41,174 nucleotides of DNA from Stenotrophomonas sp. YIM B06876 (GTDB taxonomy: Bacteria; Pseudomonadota; Gammaproteobacteria; Xanthomonadales; Xanthomonadaceae). The notes beneath the pieces were generated by a model. It made no database searches. It was not told where the DNA came from and was given only the letters and a program-made list of their open reading frames with translations. Each line of letters opens with the position of its first letter. The first letter of the stretch is position 1. The DNA lies in NCBI RefSeq assembly GCF_030711595.1, contig NZ_JAUJUJ010000006.1:1-41174 (forward strand), read 5' to 3'. Of the stretch, positions 1 through 8,024 are shown in pieces. A program made the position numbers and the translations under genes.

Positions 1-48
1 TGCCCGAGCCGCGCAGGCGTCCCGCGCACTGCGCGCCACGCGGGCTGC

Positions 49-1287
49 TCAGCGCGCGCTGTCCTGGGCCGCGTACGCCTGCACCTGCCGCATCACCCGC
101 AGCAGGTTGCCGCCCCAGATGCCGGCGATCTGCGCGTCGCTATAACCCTTGCGCTGCAGCCAGGCGGTGATCTTGGGCAGGTCGCTGACATCCTCCAGGC
201 CGACCACGCCGCCGCCGCCATCCCAGTCCAGGCCGATGCCCACGTGCGCGGCGCCGGCCACCTTGAGGATGTGTTCGAAGTGGGCGAAGAAGTCGTCCAG
301 CGTCGCCTTGCGCACCGGATAGCGCTGGTCCAGCTCGGCCAGCGCGGTGGCCAGCTCGGTGCCCTTTTCGATACCCATCCGGTCCCAGCCACCCAGCCGC
401 TGTTCCAGCGCCTGCTCGGCCTGCTTGCGCTCGGCGCTGGCGCCCGGGTCCAGCAGGTAACCGCCATAGGCGTTGACCTGGATCACCCCGCCCTTGGCCG
501 CCAGCTGGCGCAGGCGCGCGTCATCGAGATTGCGCGGGTGGTTGTAGACCGCCTTGGCCGAGCTGTGCGACAGCACGAACGGCACCGGCAGCATCGCCAG
601 CAGCTGGTCGAACACCGCATCGGAGGCATGCGACTGGTCGATCACGATGCCGCGCTGCACCGCCGCCTGCACCAGTGCCTTGCCGGCCGGGCTCAGCCCG
701 TTCCACTCCGCACCCTTGGGATCGGTGGCCGAATCGGCGAATTCGGTGTTGGCGAAGTGCGCGGTGCTGAGCATGCGCAGCCCGGCCTGGTGGTAGAAGC
801 TGAGCAGGTCCGGGTCGGCCACCAGCGGGCTGGCGTTTTCCATGCTGATGTAGACCACGCGCTTGCCGGCGGCCTTGATTCTGGCGGCGTCATCGGCAGT
901 GAGCGCCAGCTGGAACCTGTCCGGATGGGCGGCGAGCATTTCGCGGATTTCCAGCAACCGCTGCAGGCCGTGGTCGCGCTCGGCCCGGTGGGCGCTCGCG
1001 GTGCGGTCGCCCTGGTCGGTGTAGATCGCCCAGAAACCGCCATCCAGCGCGCCTTCCACCATGCGTGGATAGTCCACCTGGGACAGCGCGTTGTGGGCAT
1101 GCCGCTGCAGGATGTCGAAGCCGGGCCGGGCCAGGTTGGCGGGAGTATCCAGGTGGCTGTCCAGCGTCAGCAGCGTGCGCTGCAGCGTGCTGGCGCGCGC
1201 CAGTTCCTGCGGCGTGAACTCGATGGCGTGGGCGGCGGGCAGCGCCAGGACAAGACTGAGCAGCAACGGCAGACGGCGACGGATCAT
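49..1287 (-). CDS. secreted membrane dipeptidase, peptidase M19 family
   Basis: Zinc dipeptidase of the renal-dipeptidase family, 412 residues, which would hydrolyse dipeptides in the periplasm. The chosen ATG gives a clear signal peptide (three Arg after Met, a hydrophobic stretch, cleavage near Ala21) and is preceded by a GGAGAG ribosome site; the frame stays open 75 codons further upstream but that part has no protein character. Family metal ligands are visible as H45 and D47 in DSHLDTP, then the Glu in SMEN, the His in DQSHASD and the His in VLSHSSAK. The C-terminal part with GLDWDGGGG and GIWGGNLLR is typical. It runs parallel to rlmI but about 250 bp apart, so probably a separate unit. 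Family assignment is sure; the substrate is unknown. Confidence 0.92.
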   Translation of the reverse strand: MIRRRLPLLLSLVLALPAAHAIEFTPQELARASTLQRTLLTLDSHLDTPANLARPGFDILQRHAHNALSQVDYPRMVEGALDGGFWAIYTDQGDRTASAHRAERDHGLQRLLEIREMLAAHPDRFQLALTADDAARIKAAGKRVVYISMENASPLVADPDLLSFYHQAGLRMLSTAHFANTEFADSATDPKGAEWNGLSPAGKALVQAAVQRGIVIDQSHASDAVFDQLLAMLPVPFVLSHSSAKAVYNHPRNLDDARLRQLAAKGGVIQVNAYGGYLLDPGASAERKQAEQALEQRLGGWDRMGIEKGTELATALAELDQRYPVRKATLDDFFAHFEHILKVAGAAHVGIGLDWDGGGGVVGLEDVSDLPKITAWLQRKGYSDAQIAGIWGGNLLRVMRQVQAYAAQDSAR

Positions 1288-1426
1288 GGACTCTCCGGAC
1301 GGGCGACACAAAGGCGGCAGCCGCAACCCTGGTCGCGGTGCCGGTGAGGGCCGAGTATGCCTGCCGCCCGCACTTCCATGCACGGCCGCAGCGCCGGTTG
1401 CGGAGGATTTCCGGCGCTCCACACCC

Positions 1427-1435
1427 TGTGGATAA
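1427..1435 (-). other. perfect DnaA box outside oriC
   Basis: TGTGGATAA on the plus strand (TTATCCACA on minus), in the gap between the dipeptidase and rlmI. It is one of several perfect 9-mers scattered over the window; function away from the origin is not shown. Confidence 0.35.
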
Positions 1436-1469
1436 GCGCAGGGATAACTTTTACGCGCCGCCACAACGA

Positions 1470-1501
1470 CAACGGCCATGCCCCGCAGGACATGGCCGTT
1501 G
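1470..1501 (-). terminator. hairpin downstream of rlmI, possible terminator
   Basis: Perfect 11-bp inverted repeat (1470-1480 with 1491-1501, stem CAACGGCCATG) around a 10-nt loop, about 40 nt past the rlmI stop. On the minus strand it is followed by a mixed GT-rich stretch and not a clean T run, so intrinsic termination is likely but not certain. Confidence 0.5.
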
Positions 1502-1540
1502 CACTCACCCACGGGCGCGCGGATGCGGGCCTTGCGCCGG

Positions 1541-2710
1541 TCAGTCCAGCACGCGGCAGAACACCGCCTTGAGGTAGCGCGATTCCTGCACGTGGGCCAT
1601 GAACGGATGGTCCGGACCGGCGCCGGCCACTTTCAGGATCTGGATCGTGCGGCCGGAGAAATACGAGGCCCGGCGCAGCATGTCCAGGAACTCCTGCTCG
1701 GCCACCAGACCGGTGCAGGAGAAGGTGGCGAACAGGCCGCCGGGCTTGACCACGCCCAGCGCCAGCCGGTTCATGTCCAGGTATTTCTTCAACGCCGGAA
1801 TCACCTGGTCGCGGTCGCGGGTCATCTTGGCCGGGTCCAGGATCACCACATCGAACTGGTCGCCACGGTTGGCCGCATCGCGCAGCCACGGGAAAATATC
1901 GGCCTGTACGAACTTCGGGCGCACGTTGTTGAGCTTGGCGTTGCTCTTGGCGAGCTGGATCACAGCCTCGTCGATGTCCACGCCCAGCACTTCGGCGGCG
2001 CCCCGCGCGGCGGCATAGACCGCGAACCCGCCGGTGTTGCAGCACAGGTCGAGCACGCTCCTGCCTTCCACCTGCTGGCTCAGCCACTGCCGGTTCTCGC
2101 GCTGGTCGGCGAAGAAACCGGTCTTGTGGGCGCCGGCAGGGTCGGCACGGAACCGGATGCCGTACTCGGTGATGATCGCCGGCTCGGTGGTGGTGTTGCC
2201 GTGGAAATCGAAGCTCTCCTGCTTCTGCACGTGCTCGTCGGCGAAGCTGTGGAAACGGCAGCCGGGGAATTGCTCGCGCAGCGCCTCGTAGATCCATTCA
2301 CGGTGGCGGAACATGCCGGCAGCAAAGAATTCGACCACGATCAGATCGCCGTAGCGGTCCACCACCAGCCCGGACAGGCCATCGCCCTCGCTGTGGATAA
2401 CCCGCCAGGCATCGGACACGGCGTCGAGCTTGAGCACGTCGCGGCGCAGCGACACCGCCGCGGCGATCTTGCGCGCGAACCTGGCGGCATCGAGCGGATT
2501 ATCCGGATGGGTTTCAAGGATGCGCACCGCGATGCGCGAATGGCCGTTGTAGAAGCCGCGGCCGATCCACTCCCCGTCCACGCCGACGACATCCACAAGG
2601 GTGCCCGACTTGGGTCTGATGGCCGGCTTTTCGACCAGCTTCTGGAAGATCCACGGATGGCTGGAGCGCCAGGCGTTCTTGAGGCGTACGACAGGAAGGG
2701 GGGTATTCAT
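1541..2710 (-). CDS. rlmI: 23S rRNA (cytosine-5) methyltransferase RlmI
   Basis: Class I SAM-dependent methyltransferase that makes m5C in 23S rRNA (C1962 in E. coli). The 389 residues match the roughly 396 of E. coli RlmI. An N-terminal PUA-like domain (about 1-80, starting VRLKNAWRSSHPWIF) precedes the family hallmark KTGFFADQRENR, the SAM-binding motif DLCCNTGGF, the DPAK motif and the TFSCTG motif with the conserved cysteine. The ATG at 2710 is chosen because it starts the PUA homology; the frame stays open 39 codons upstream without family similarity. It is cytoplasmic, acts on the large subunit, and is followed by a hairpin at 1470-1501. Confidence 0.93.
   Translation of the reverse strand: MNTPLPVVRLKNAWRSSHPWIFQKLVEKPAIRPKSGTLVDVVGVDGEWIGRGFYNGHSRIAVRILETHPDNPLDAARFARKIAAAVSLRRDVLKLDAVSDAWRVIHSEGDGLSGLVVDRYGDLIVVEFFAAGMFRHREWIYEALREQFPGCRFHSFADEHVQKQESFDFHGNTTTEPAIITEYGIRFRADPAGAHKTGFFADQRENRQWLSQQVEGRSVLDLCCNTGGFAVYAAARGAAEVLGVDIDEAVIQLAKSNAKLNNVRPKFVQADIFPWLRDAANRGDQFDVVILDPAKMTRDRDQVIPALKKYLDMNRLALGVVKPGGLFATFSCTGLVAEQEFLDMLRRASYFSGRTIQILKVAGAGPDHPFMAHVQESRYLKAVFCRVLD
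2392..2400 (-). other. perfect DnaA box inside rlmI
   Basis: TGTGGATAA on the plus strand, within the rlmI coding sequence where it is also constrained by codons. Listed because the window has more perfect boxes than chance predicts. Confidence 0.3.
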
Positions 2711-2755
2711 TGCGATATTGTAGCCGCCCGCTTCGCCGCGACCGACCGTTTTTGA

Positions 2756-2784
2756 TTGACGCAGGCCGCGCCAGCCGCCAGTAT
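2756..2784 (+). promoter_or_regulatory. sigma70-type promoter of the riboswitch-terC transcript
   Basis: TTGACG (2756-2761), a 17-nt spacer and CAGTAT (2779-2784). The predicted start near 2791 lies just at the 5' edge of the manganese riboswitch. The spacing is ideal and the -35 is one base from consensus. Confidence 0.6.
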
Positions 2785-2787
2785 CCG

Positions 2788-2916
2788 TTGCAGAAGGGGA
2801 GTAGCTCCCAGACGTTGTCGCCGTCAATTCGAGCCCACCAGCTCCGGTGCAACGGCAGTCCCGAACCGGACTGTGAGCAAGACCTTCGCCGTACTGGCGA
2901 AGCGTCTGTCCCCGGA
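2788..2916 (+). promoter_or_regulatory. yybP-ykoY manganese riboswitch
   Basis: The two signature loops of this RNA class are present in order: GGGGAGTAGC at 2797-2806 and GAGCAAGACC at 2875-2884. The second is followed by the hairpin CTTCGCC/GGCGAAG (2884-2902) and a closing GTCCCC. Known members bind Mn2+ and control Mn exporters and TerC/Alx-type proteins, which is the gene that follows here. Between aptamer and start codon lie a hairpin at 2942-2960 followed by a T run (2965-2970), and TCCGTTG (2928-2934), which is complementary to CAACGGA (2973-2979) covering the ribosome site. Either could be the expression platform. Confidence 0.85.
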
Positions 2917-2985
2917 ATCCCTTCGAATCCGTTGCAGATCCCTCGCCAGCCGGCTTGAGGCAATCTTTTTCCCAACGGAGTTCCC

Positions 2986-3945
2986 ATGCATACGATAGGC
3001 AATATGTGGTTGTGGGGCGGCTTTGTGATCGTGGTGATCGCAGCGCTGCTGGCGGATCTGGTGCTGATGCGCCACGGAGGTCCGCACAAGGTTTCCTTCA
3101 AGGAAGCGCTGTGGTGGTCACTGGGCTGGGTGGCGCTGGCGATGCTGTTCAACGCCGGCCTGTGGTGGTACCTGAATGAGACCGCCGGCGCGGCGGTGGC
3201 CAACCAGGTGGGCCTGGAGTTCCTGACCGGCTACCTGATCGAAAAGGCGCTGGCGGTGGACAACATCTTCGTGTTCCTGCTGATCATGGGCTACTTCGCG
3301 GTGCCCGAGGTGCAGCGGCAGAAGGTGCTGGTGATCGGCATCCTCGGCGCGATCTTGCTGCGCACGATCATGATCTTCGCCGGCAGCGTGCTGGTGACCC
3401 AGTTCCACTGGCTGTTGTATCTGTTTGGCGCGTTCCTGCTGTTTACCGGCTGGAAGATGTGGTTCGCCGCCGGCCAGGAGCCGCGCCTGGACGACAACCC
3501 GGTGCTGAAGTTCATGCGCCGGCACCTGCGCATCAGCCACGAGTACAACGGCAACCGCCTGGTCACCGAGAAGGACGGCGTGCGCTGGTTCACCCCGATG
3601 TTCGTGGTGTTGATCCTGATCTCGGTCACCGACGTGATCTTCGCGGTGGACTCGATCCCGGCGATCTTCGCCATCACCACCGACCCGTTCGTCGTGCTGA
3701 CCTCGAACGTGTTCGCGGTGCTCGGCCTGCGCGCGATGTTCTTCCTGCTGGCCGGCATGGCCGACCGCTTCCATCTGCTGCCCTACGGGCTGGCGCTGGT
3801 ACTGGGTTTCATCGGCGCCAAGATGCTGCTGATGGACCTGGTCAAGATCCCGGTGCCGATCTCGCTGGGCGTGGTCGCGGTGATCATCGGGCTGACCGTG
3901 GTACTGAGCCTGCGCCAGCCGCCCAAGCCCGGGCACGACGCCTGA
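2986..3945 (+). CDS. TerC/Alx-family integral membrane protein
   Basis: A 319-residue inner-membrane protein of the TerC family (E. coli Alx is about 321), with some seven to nine hydrophobic segments and the family motifs with membrane acidic residues, including EKALAVDNIFVFL and VTDVIFAVDSIPAIFAI. E. coli Alx is linked to manganese export and alkaline response; the riboswitch directly upstream supports a role in Mn2+ homeostasis here. GGAG lies 6 nt before the ATG. No Mn transport partner is nearby; the rhomboid gene follows on the same strand after about 97 nt. Family is sure; metal specificity is inferred from the riboswitch and family data. Confidence 0.93.
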   Translation: MHTIGNMWLWGGFVIVVIAALLADLVLMRHGGPHKVSFKEALWWSLGWVALAMLFNAGLWWYLNETAGAAVANQVGLEFLTGYLIEKALAVDNIFVFLLIMGYFAVPEVQRQKVLVIGILGAILLRTIMIFAGSVLVTQFHWLLYLFGAFLLFTGWKMWFAAGQEPRLDDNPVLKFMRRHLRISHEYNGNRLVTEKDGVRWFTPMFVVLILISVTDVIFAVDSIPAIFAITTDPFVVLTSNVFAVLGLRAMFFLLAGMADRFHLLPYGLALVLGFIGAKMLLMDLVKIPVPISLGVVAVIIGLTVVLSLRQPPKPGHDA

Positions 3946-4042
3946 ACCGGTTGCGGCCGGCGCCACTGTCGCGCCGGCCGCGCCACTGTTTCCCAAGGTG
4001 GCGCCCTTGGCTTTTGCCTGCGCCGTCGCTATCCAACTGGGT

Positions 4043-4819
4043 ATGACCGCGCTGACTCCCGTCCCCGACTCTCCCGCCCGCAGCCCGGATCGCCGCCGCG
4101 TGCTGCGCGCCTTCAACGCCAGCCTGGGCTTCGTACTGCTGCTGGTGGCGGTGTTCACCGCGCAAGGCGCGTTCGACTGGCGGCCCTGGGCGGTGGCGCC
4201 CCTGGAGCTGCGAGGGCTGGCTGGCGTGTTCGGTGCGCCGCTGCTGCACGGCTCGATCGAACACCTGGCGGCCAATGCGACCGCGCTGCTGATCCTGGGC
4301 ACGCTGGCCGGCAGCGTCTATCCGCGCGCCACGCTGCGCGCGCTGCCGGTGCTGTGGGCGGGTTCCGGGCTGGGCGCGTGGTTGCTGGGCGATATCGGCA
4401 CCCGCCATCTGGGCGCCAGCGGCCTTACCCACGGCCTGATGTTCCTGGTATTCGGGCTCGGCCTGCTGCGCCGGGATCGCCCGGCCATCGCCGCCGCCAT
4501 GATCGCCTTCCTGTTCTACGGCGGCATGTTGATGACGGTGCTGCCGCACGAGCCGGGCGTGTCGTGGCAATCGCACCTGGGCGGCGCGGTGGCCGGCCTG
4601 GTCGCCGCGCTGGCGTTCCGCCACGCCGATCCGCCGGCCCCGCGCAAGCGCTACAGCTGGGAAGACGAGGACGAGGACGGGGCCGCGGCGGAGGGCGACC
4701 CCGAACTGGAGCTGCCCTCACCGCGGCAGGTGCCGGTGCTGTGGCAGCGTGGGCGTGAACACGAACGTGGCGTGGTGGTGCAACTGCGGCCGCGCCCGCG
4801 GCCCGATGCGGAAGAGTGA
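4043..4819 (+). CDS. rhomboid family intramembrane serine protease
   Basis: Multi-pass membrane protease of 258 residues that would cleave transmembrane substrates within the bilayer. The catalytic dyad is readable: Ser126 in GASG and His178 in SHLGG. The HGSIEHLAAN segment (69-78) matches the conserved His/Asn region of the second transmembrane helix. A charged cytoplasmic tail with an acidic stretch (EDEDED) and a Pro/Arg-rich end follows the last membrane segment. A GTG at 3998 would add 15 residues; the ATG is preferred because the extra residues look unlike the family, though neither start has a strong ribosome site. It converges with the phosphodiesterase gene, leaving 6 nt between the stops. 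Confidence 0.88.
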   Translation: MTALTPVPDSPARSPDRRRVLRAFNASLGFVLLLVAVFTAQGAFDWRPWAVAPLELRGLAGVFGAPLLHGSIEHLAANATALLILGTLAGSVYPRATLRALPVLWAGSGLGAWLLGDIGTRHLGASGLTHGLMFLVFGLGLLRRDRPAIAAAMIAFLFYGGMLMTVLPHEPGVSWQSHLGGAVAGLVAALAFRHADPPAPRKRYSWEDEDEDGAAAEGDPELELPSPRQVPVLWQRGREHERGVVVQLRPRPRPDAEE

Positions 4820-4825
4820 AGCGCC

Positions 4826-5920
4826 TCAGCGCGCGTCCAGCGCCTGGCGGCCCAGCGCCGGATCGTCGGTGAAGAACGCATCGATGCCGGCGTCGACATA
4901 GGCGCGGATCTCGGCGATCGAACCGGCCGGATGCCGTATGTGGTCCGCGCCCTGGCGCAGCGCCGGCGGCAGGAAGGTGTTCTCCGGTCGGAAGCTGTAG
5001 GCCACCACCATCAATCCGGCGGCGTGCGCGTCAGCGATCAGTGCGCCCGGGCGCCCGAGCCGGCCCTGCGCATCCAGCGGTATCAGCTGCCGGCGCTCGA
5101 CGCCGATGCCATCGGCATAGCCGGCGATCCGCCCTAGGCCGGCGGGGGTCATCATCGCCGCATAATCGGTATCGCCCGCGGCCAGGCGCACGTCGGCGGG
5201 CCGCTGCTGGGCCGGACCCAGCAGCTGCAGCAGGCGGATATTGGAGTTGGTCCCGAGCTGCCGGCGCAGGTAACGCAGGTTGTCGGTCTCGAACGACTGG
5301 ATCAGCACCGGGGCCACATTGGTATACGAATCGGCGCGCAAGGTGGCCAGCAAGGCGTCTTCCATCGGCAGGCCGATGCTGCGGAAATAGCCGCTGTGCT
5401 TGATCTCCGGCGCCAGCCCGATGCCACGCCCGGCGCGTGCGGACTGCTGCACCAGGAAGGCGATGATTTCATCCAGGGTGGCGATGCGGAACTGGCCATT
5501 GAACGCGGTGCCGCGCAGCGCCGGCAGGCGCTCGCGCACGTACAGCGTCTTCAGCTCGGCCACGCTGAAATCCTCGGTAAACCAGCCGCTGACCGTTTCG
5601 CCGTCGATCTGCTTGCGGGTTTTGCGCGCGGCGAACTCCGGATGGGTGGCCACATCGGTGGTGCTGCCGATCTCGTTCTCGTGGCGGGCCAGCATCACTC
5701 CGTCGCGGCTCATCACCAGATCCGGCTCGATGTAGTCGGCCCCGTCGGCAATGGCCTGGGCATAAGCGGCCAGCGTGTGCTCGGGCAGCAAGGCGCTGGC
5801 GCCACGGTGGGCGTACACCGAAACGTGCGCGGCCGCCGGCGCTGGCGGGGTCTGACCCATCGCCGACGAGCATGCCACGCACAGCATCAAGCCCACCTTC
5901 AAAACGACTTTTGCGCGCAC
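4826..5920 (-). CDS. exported glycerophosphodiester phosphodiesterase
   Basis: Hydrolyses glycerophosphodiesters to sn-glycerol-3-phosphate and an alcohol; the GlpQ-like length (364 residues) and an N-terminal signal indicate the periplasm. With a GTG start, residues 1-22 form a short signal sequence (KVVLKVGLMLCVAC); Cys17 could be an atypical lipidation site. The family signature is present: H38-R39-G40, E65 and D67 in EPDL, and H80. The start is uncertain: GTG at 5920 gives the best signal peptide, and an internal ATG (residue 12) is the alternative. The frame remains open upstream only in a region without protein features. Confidence 0.88.
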   Translation of the reverse strand: MRAKVVLKVGLMLCVACSSAMGQTPPAPAAAHVSVYAHRGASALLPEHTLAAYAQAIADGADYIEPDLVMSRDGVMLARHENEIGSTTDVATHPEFAARKTRKQIDGETVSGWFTEDFSVAELKTLYVRERLPALRGTAFNGQFRIATLDEIIAFLVQQSARAGRGIGLAPEIKHSGYFRSIGLPMEDALLATLRADSYTNVAPVLIQSFETDNLRYLRRQLGTNSNIRLLQLLGPAQQRPADVRLAAGDTDYAAMMTPAGLGRIAGYADGIGVERRQLIPLDAQGRLGRPGALIADAHAAGLMVVAYSFRPENTFLPPALRQGADHIRHPAGSIAEIRAYVDAGIDAFFTDDPALGRQALDAR

Positions 5921-6351
5921 GGTGAATTCCCGCAGGCCCCGGTCGGGGCGGTTGAAAGAGCGGGTATTGTGGCGGCCGGATATGACCGGCCGAAGAAACC
6001 CCGGCGACCCGGGCGCGTGTGATGGCCGGCGGCGGTGGCCGCCGTGTTCGCCGGTATGCCCCGGGGGTGTTCCCGGTATTCGCCCACAGGTTTCAGCAGG
6101 TGGCTCCCTCCCGGACACGGCGCGATTCCGCTGCAACCGGGATTCCAACCCGCGGGCTTCGCCTCCCGATCGGGAGGGCGATGACCCGGCCCGTCGGGCA
6201 ACCGCAGCGGTGCCCCGGCTTGCGCATACCGCACGCCGGCCAGCGCCCCGGGTCAAGCGTGGCCCACGACTGCGTCGGGCCGAAGGCCGCAGCTCCCGCG
6301 CAGCGTCGCGACCCGGCAAATCGCCGGTGACGGCACAGGTTGCCTTGAACG
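5921..6351. other. 431-bp gap between phosphodiesterase and mnmE
   Basis: No gene can be supported here; open frames on both strands are low-complexity GC-rich shadows. It holds two strong symmetric sequences: a 7-bp stem at 5973-5979/5986-5992 (CGGCCGG, 6-nt loop), and a 16-bp perfect palindrome at 6162-6177 (CCTCCCGATCGGGAGG). The first lies 52 nt upstream of the phosphodiesterase start on its strand and could be regulatory. Neither has a following T run. Confidence 0.5.
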
Positions 6352-7701
6352 CTACTTGCCGATGCAGAAGCTGGAGAAGATCTTTCCCAGCAGGTCATCG
6401 GCGCTCATGCGCCCGCTGATTTCACCCAGTGCGTCGTGGGCCAGACGCAACTCCTCGGCGGCCAGTTCCAACTGGTCGTACTGCAGCTGCGCATCGGCCG
6501 TGGCCAGATGCCCGGCGGCCAGGAGGATGGCTTCAACGTGGCGCGCGCGCGCGGAGAATTCGCCGTGTACGCCCTCACCGGCACCTTCGCTGGCGATGTC
6601 GCGCAGCCGCGCATGCAACGCGTCCAGGCCCTGCCCGGTTGCCGCAGACACCGCGATGGCATCGGCCGGCAACGCAGCGGGCCACTGCGGCAGCAGATCG
6701 CACTTGTTGTGGATCCACAGCTGGCGCGAGGCCGAGCGGGCGGCATCGCCAACGGCCTGTGCGCCGCTGGGCGGATCGCGCGCATCCAGCACCACGATAG
6801 CCAGATCGGCACGCTGCATTTCCGCGCGTGCGCGGCGCATGCCTTCGCGCTCGATCGCATCACCGCCCTCGCGCAGGCCGGCGGTATCGACCAGGGTCAG
6901 TTCCAGGCCGTCGATGCGGATGGTTTCATGCAGGGTGTCGCGGGTGGTGCCGGCAATATCGGTGACGATGGCGCGCTCGCTGCCGGCCAGGGCGTTGAGC
7001 AATGAACTCTTGCCGGCATTGGGCGGACCGATCAGCACCGCATGCAGGCCGTCGCGCAGCTTGCGCCCGCGTTCGGCGTCGATCCGCAACTGGTTCAGCA
7101 ACGCCTGCGCCTGCAGCAGCCCGGCGCGCACCTGCGCCCCGCCCAGCGTATCCAGCGGTTCGTCGGCGAAATCGATCGCCGCCTCGACATGGATGCGCAG
7201 CCGCACCAGCTGTTCGCCGACCGCGTCCACCCGGCGCGAGAACACCCCGTCGAGCGAGCGCCGCGCCGCGCGTGCGGCGCGTACATCGCCGGCGGCAATC
7301 AGGTCGGCAATCGCCTCGGCCTGGGCCAGGTCCAGCTTGCCGTTGAGGAACGCGCGCTCGCTGAACTCGCCGGCCCGCGCCTGGCGTGCGCCCAGTTCGA
7401 TGCAACGCGCCAGCAGTTGCCGCAGCACGACCGGACTGCCGTGCCCCTGCAGTTCCACCACGTCTTCGCCGGTGAAACTGTGCGGCCCGGGAAACCACAG
7501 CACGATGCCATCGTCGAGAATCTCGCCGTGCGCATCGCGCCAGCGGGCATAGTGGGCATGGCGCGGTTGCAGCCGCGCGCAGCCCAGTCCGGACGCGATC
7601 GCGTGGGCCTGCGCACCAGAGATGCGCAGCATGCCGACGCCGCCCGGGGCGGCGCCGGTGGCAATGGCGACGATGGTGTCGGGCGCGGAAGATCGGGTCA
7701 T
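6352..7701 (-). CDS. mnmE: tRNA modification GTPase MnmE (TrmE)
   Basis: With MnmG, this GTPase makes the 5-carboxymethylaminomethyl group on U34 of certain tRNAs. The 449 residues fit the family: an N-terminal tetrahydrofolate-binding domain beginning [22 protein letters not shown], a helical domain, an inserted G domain with P-loop G225-[17 protein letters not shown] and DTAGLR, NKCD, and the C-terminal CIGK with the catalytic cysteine. The start overlaps the stop of the upstream lipoprotein gene by ATGA, suggesting translational coupling. It is the last gene of the leftward rpmH-rnpA-yidC cluster, although a strong terminator follows yidC. mnmG and parAB are not in the window. Confidence 0.97.
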   Translation of the reverse strand: MTRSSAPDTIVAIATGAAPGGVGMLRISGAQAHAIASGLGCARLQPRHAHYARWRDAHGEILDDGIVLWFPGPHSFTGEDVVELQGHGSPVVLRQLLARCIELGARQARAGEFSERAFLNGKLDLAQAEAIADLIAAGDVRAARAARRSLDGVFSRRVDAVGEQLVRLRIHVEAAIDFADEPLDTLGGAQVRAGLLQAQALLNQLRIDAERGRKLRDGLHAVLIGPPNAGKSSLLNALAGSERAIVTDIAGTTRDTLHETIRIDGLELTLVDTAGLREGGDAIEREGMRRARAEMQRADLAIVVLDARDPPSGAQAVGDAARSASRQLWIHNKCDLLPQWPAALPADAIAVSAATGQGLDALHARLRDIASEGAGEGVHGEFSARARHVEAILLAAGHLATADAQLQYDQLELAAEELRLAHDALGEISGRMSADDLLGKIFSSFCIGK

Positions 7702-7928
7702 GGCGTCACAGCTTGTGCAATGGCGCGCGCTGGGGCCGCCGCAGCACCCTGCGGTTGCGGTTCGAGGTGGGTGGCATCGACCTGGCCGGTGGCCGTGGCC
7801 GGCGCAGTGCTTGTGTGCGCGTTGCCCAGCGCGGTACCGCTGGCCGGTGTGCCACAGCCGGCCGCGCCCACGGCCATTGCCAGGAGCAACGATCCCAACG
7901 GACTACGGCAGACGGACAGAGGGCGCAT
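7698..7928 (-). CDS. small predicted lipoprotein coupled to mnmE
   Basis: A 76-residue protein with Arg near the start, a hydrophobic stretch ([10 protein letters not shown]) and GAAGC, which fits a relaxed lipobox with lipidated Cys25. The mature part is rich in Ala, Pro and Thr with no recognisable domain. Its TGA overlaps the mnmE ATG (ATGA). A GTG at 7964 in the same frame would add 12 residues before the signal; the ATG is preferred because the signal peptide then starts at the N terminus. I do not recognise the family. The composition bias and lack of a clear ribosome site leave some doubt that it is translated. Confidence 0.6.
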   Translation of the reverse strand: MRPLSVCRSPLGSLLLAMAVGAAGCGTPASGTALGNAHTSTAPATATGQVDATHLEPQPQGAAAAPARAIAQAVTP

Positions 7929-7992
7929 CGCGGGACTCGGGTGGAACGGAACAAGGGGCAACACAGCTGCCGGGCAATTCTATCGTCCCATG

Positions 7993-8022
7993 CGAAAAGC
8001 CCGCCTTGCGGCGGGCTTTTCG
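7993..8022 (-). terminator. intrinsic terminator after yidC
   Basis: A 13-bp perfect stem (7993-8005 with 8010-8022) containing AAAAGCCCGCC/GGCGGGCTTTT around a TTGC loop, 2 nt from the yidC stop. The terminal T run gives a classical bidirectional-looking terminator; in this orientation it separates yidC from the lipoprotein and mnmE. Confidence 0.85.
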
Positions 8023-8024
8023 GC

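Noticed and set aside
6162..6177. 16-bp palindrome in the gap before mnmE as a REP or insertion-sequence end
   Set aside because: Only one copy was seen in the window, with no tetranucleotide head or target duplication typical of REP elements.
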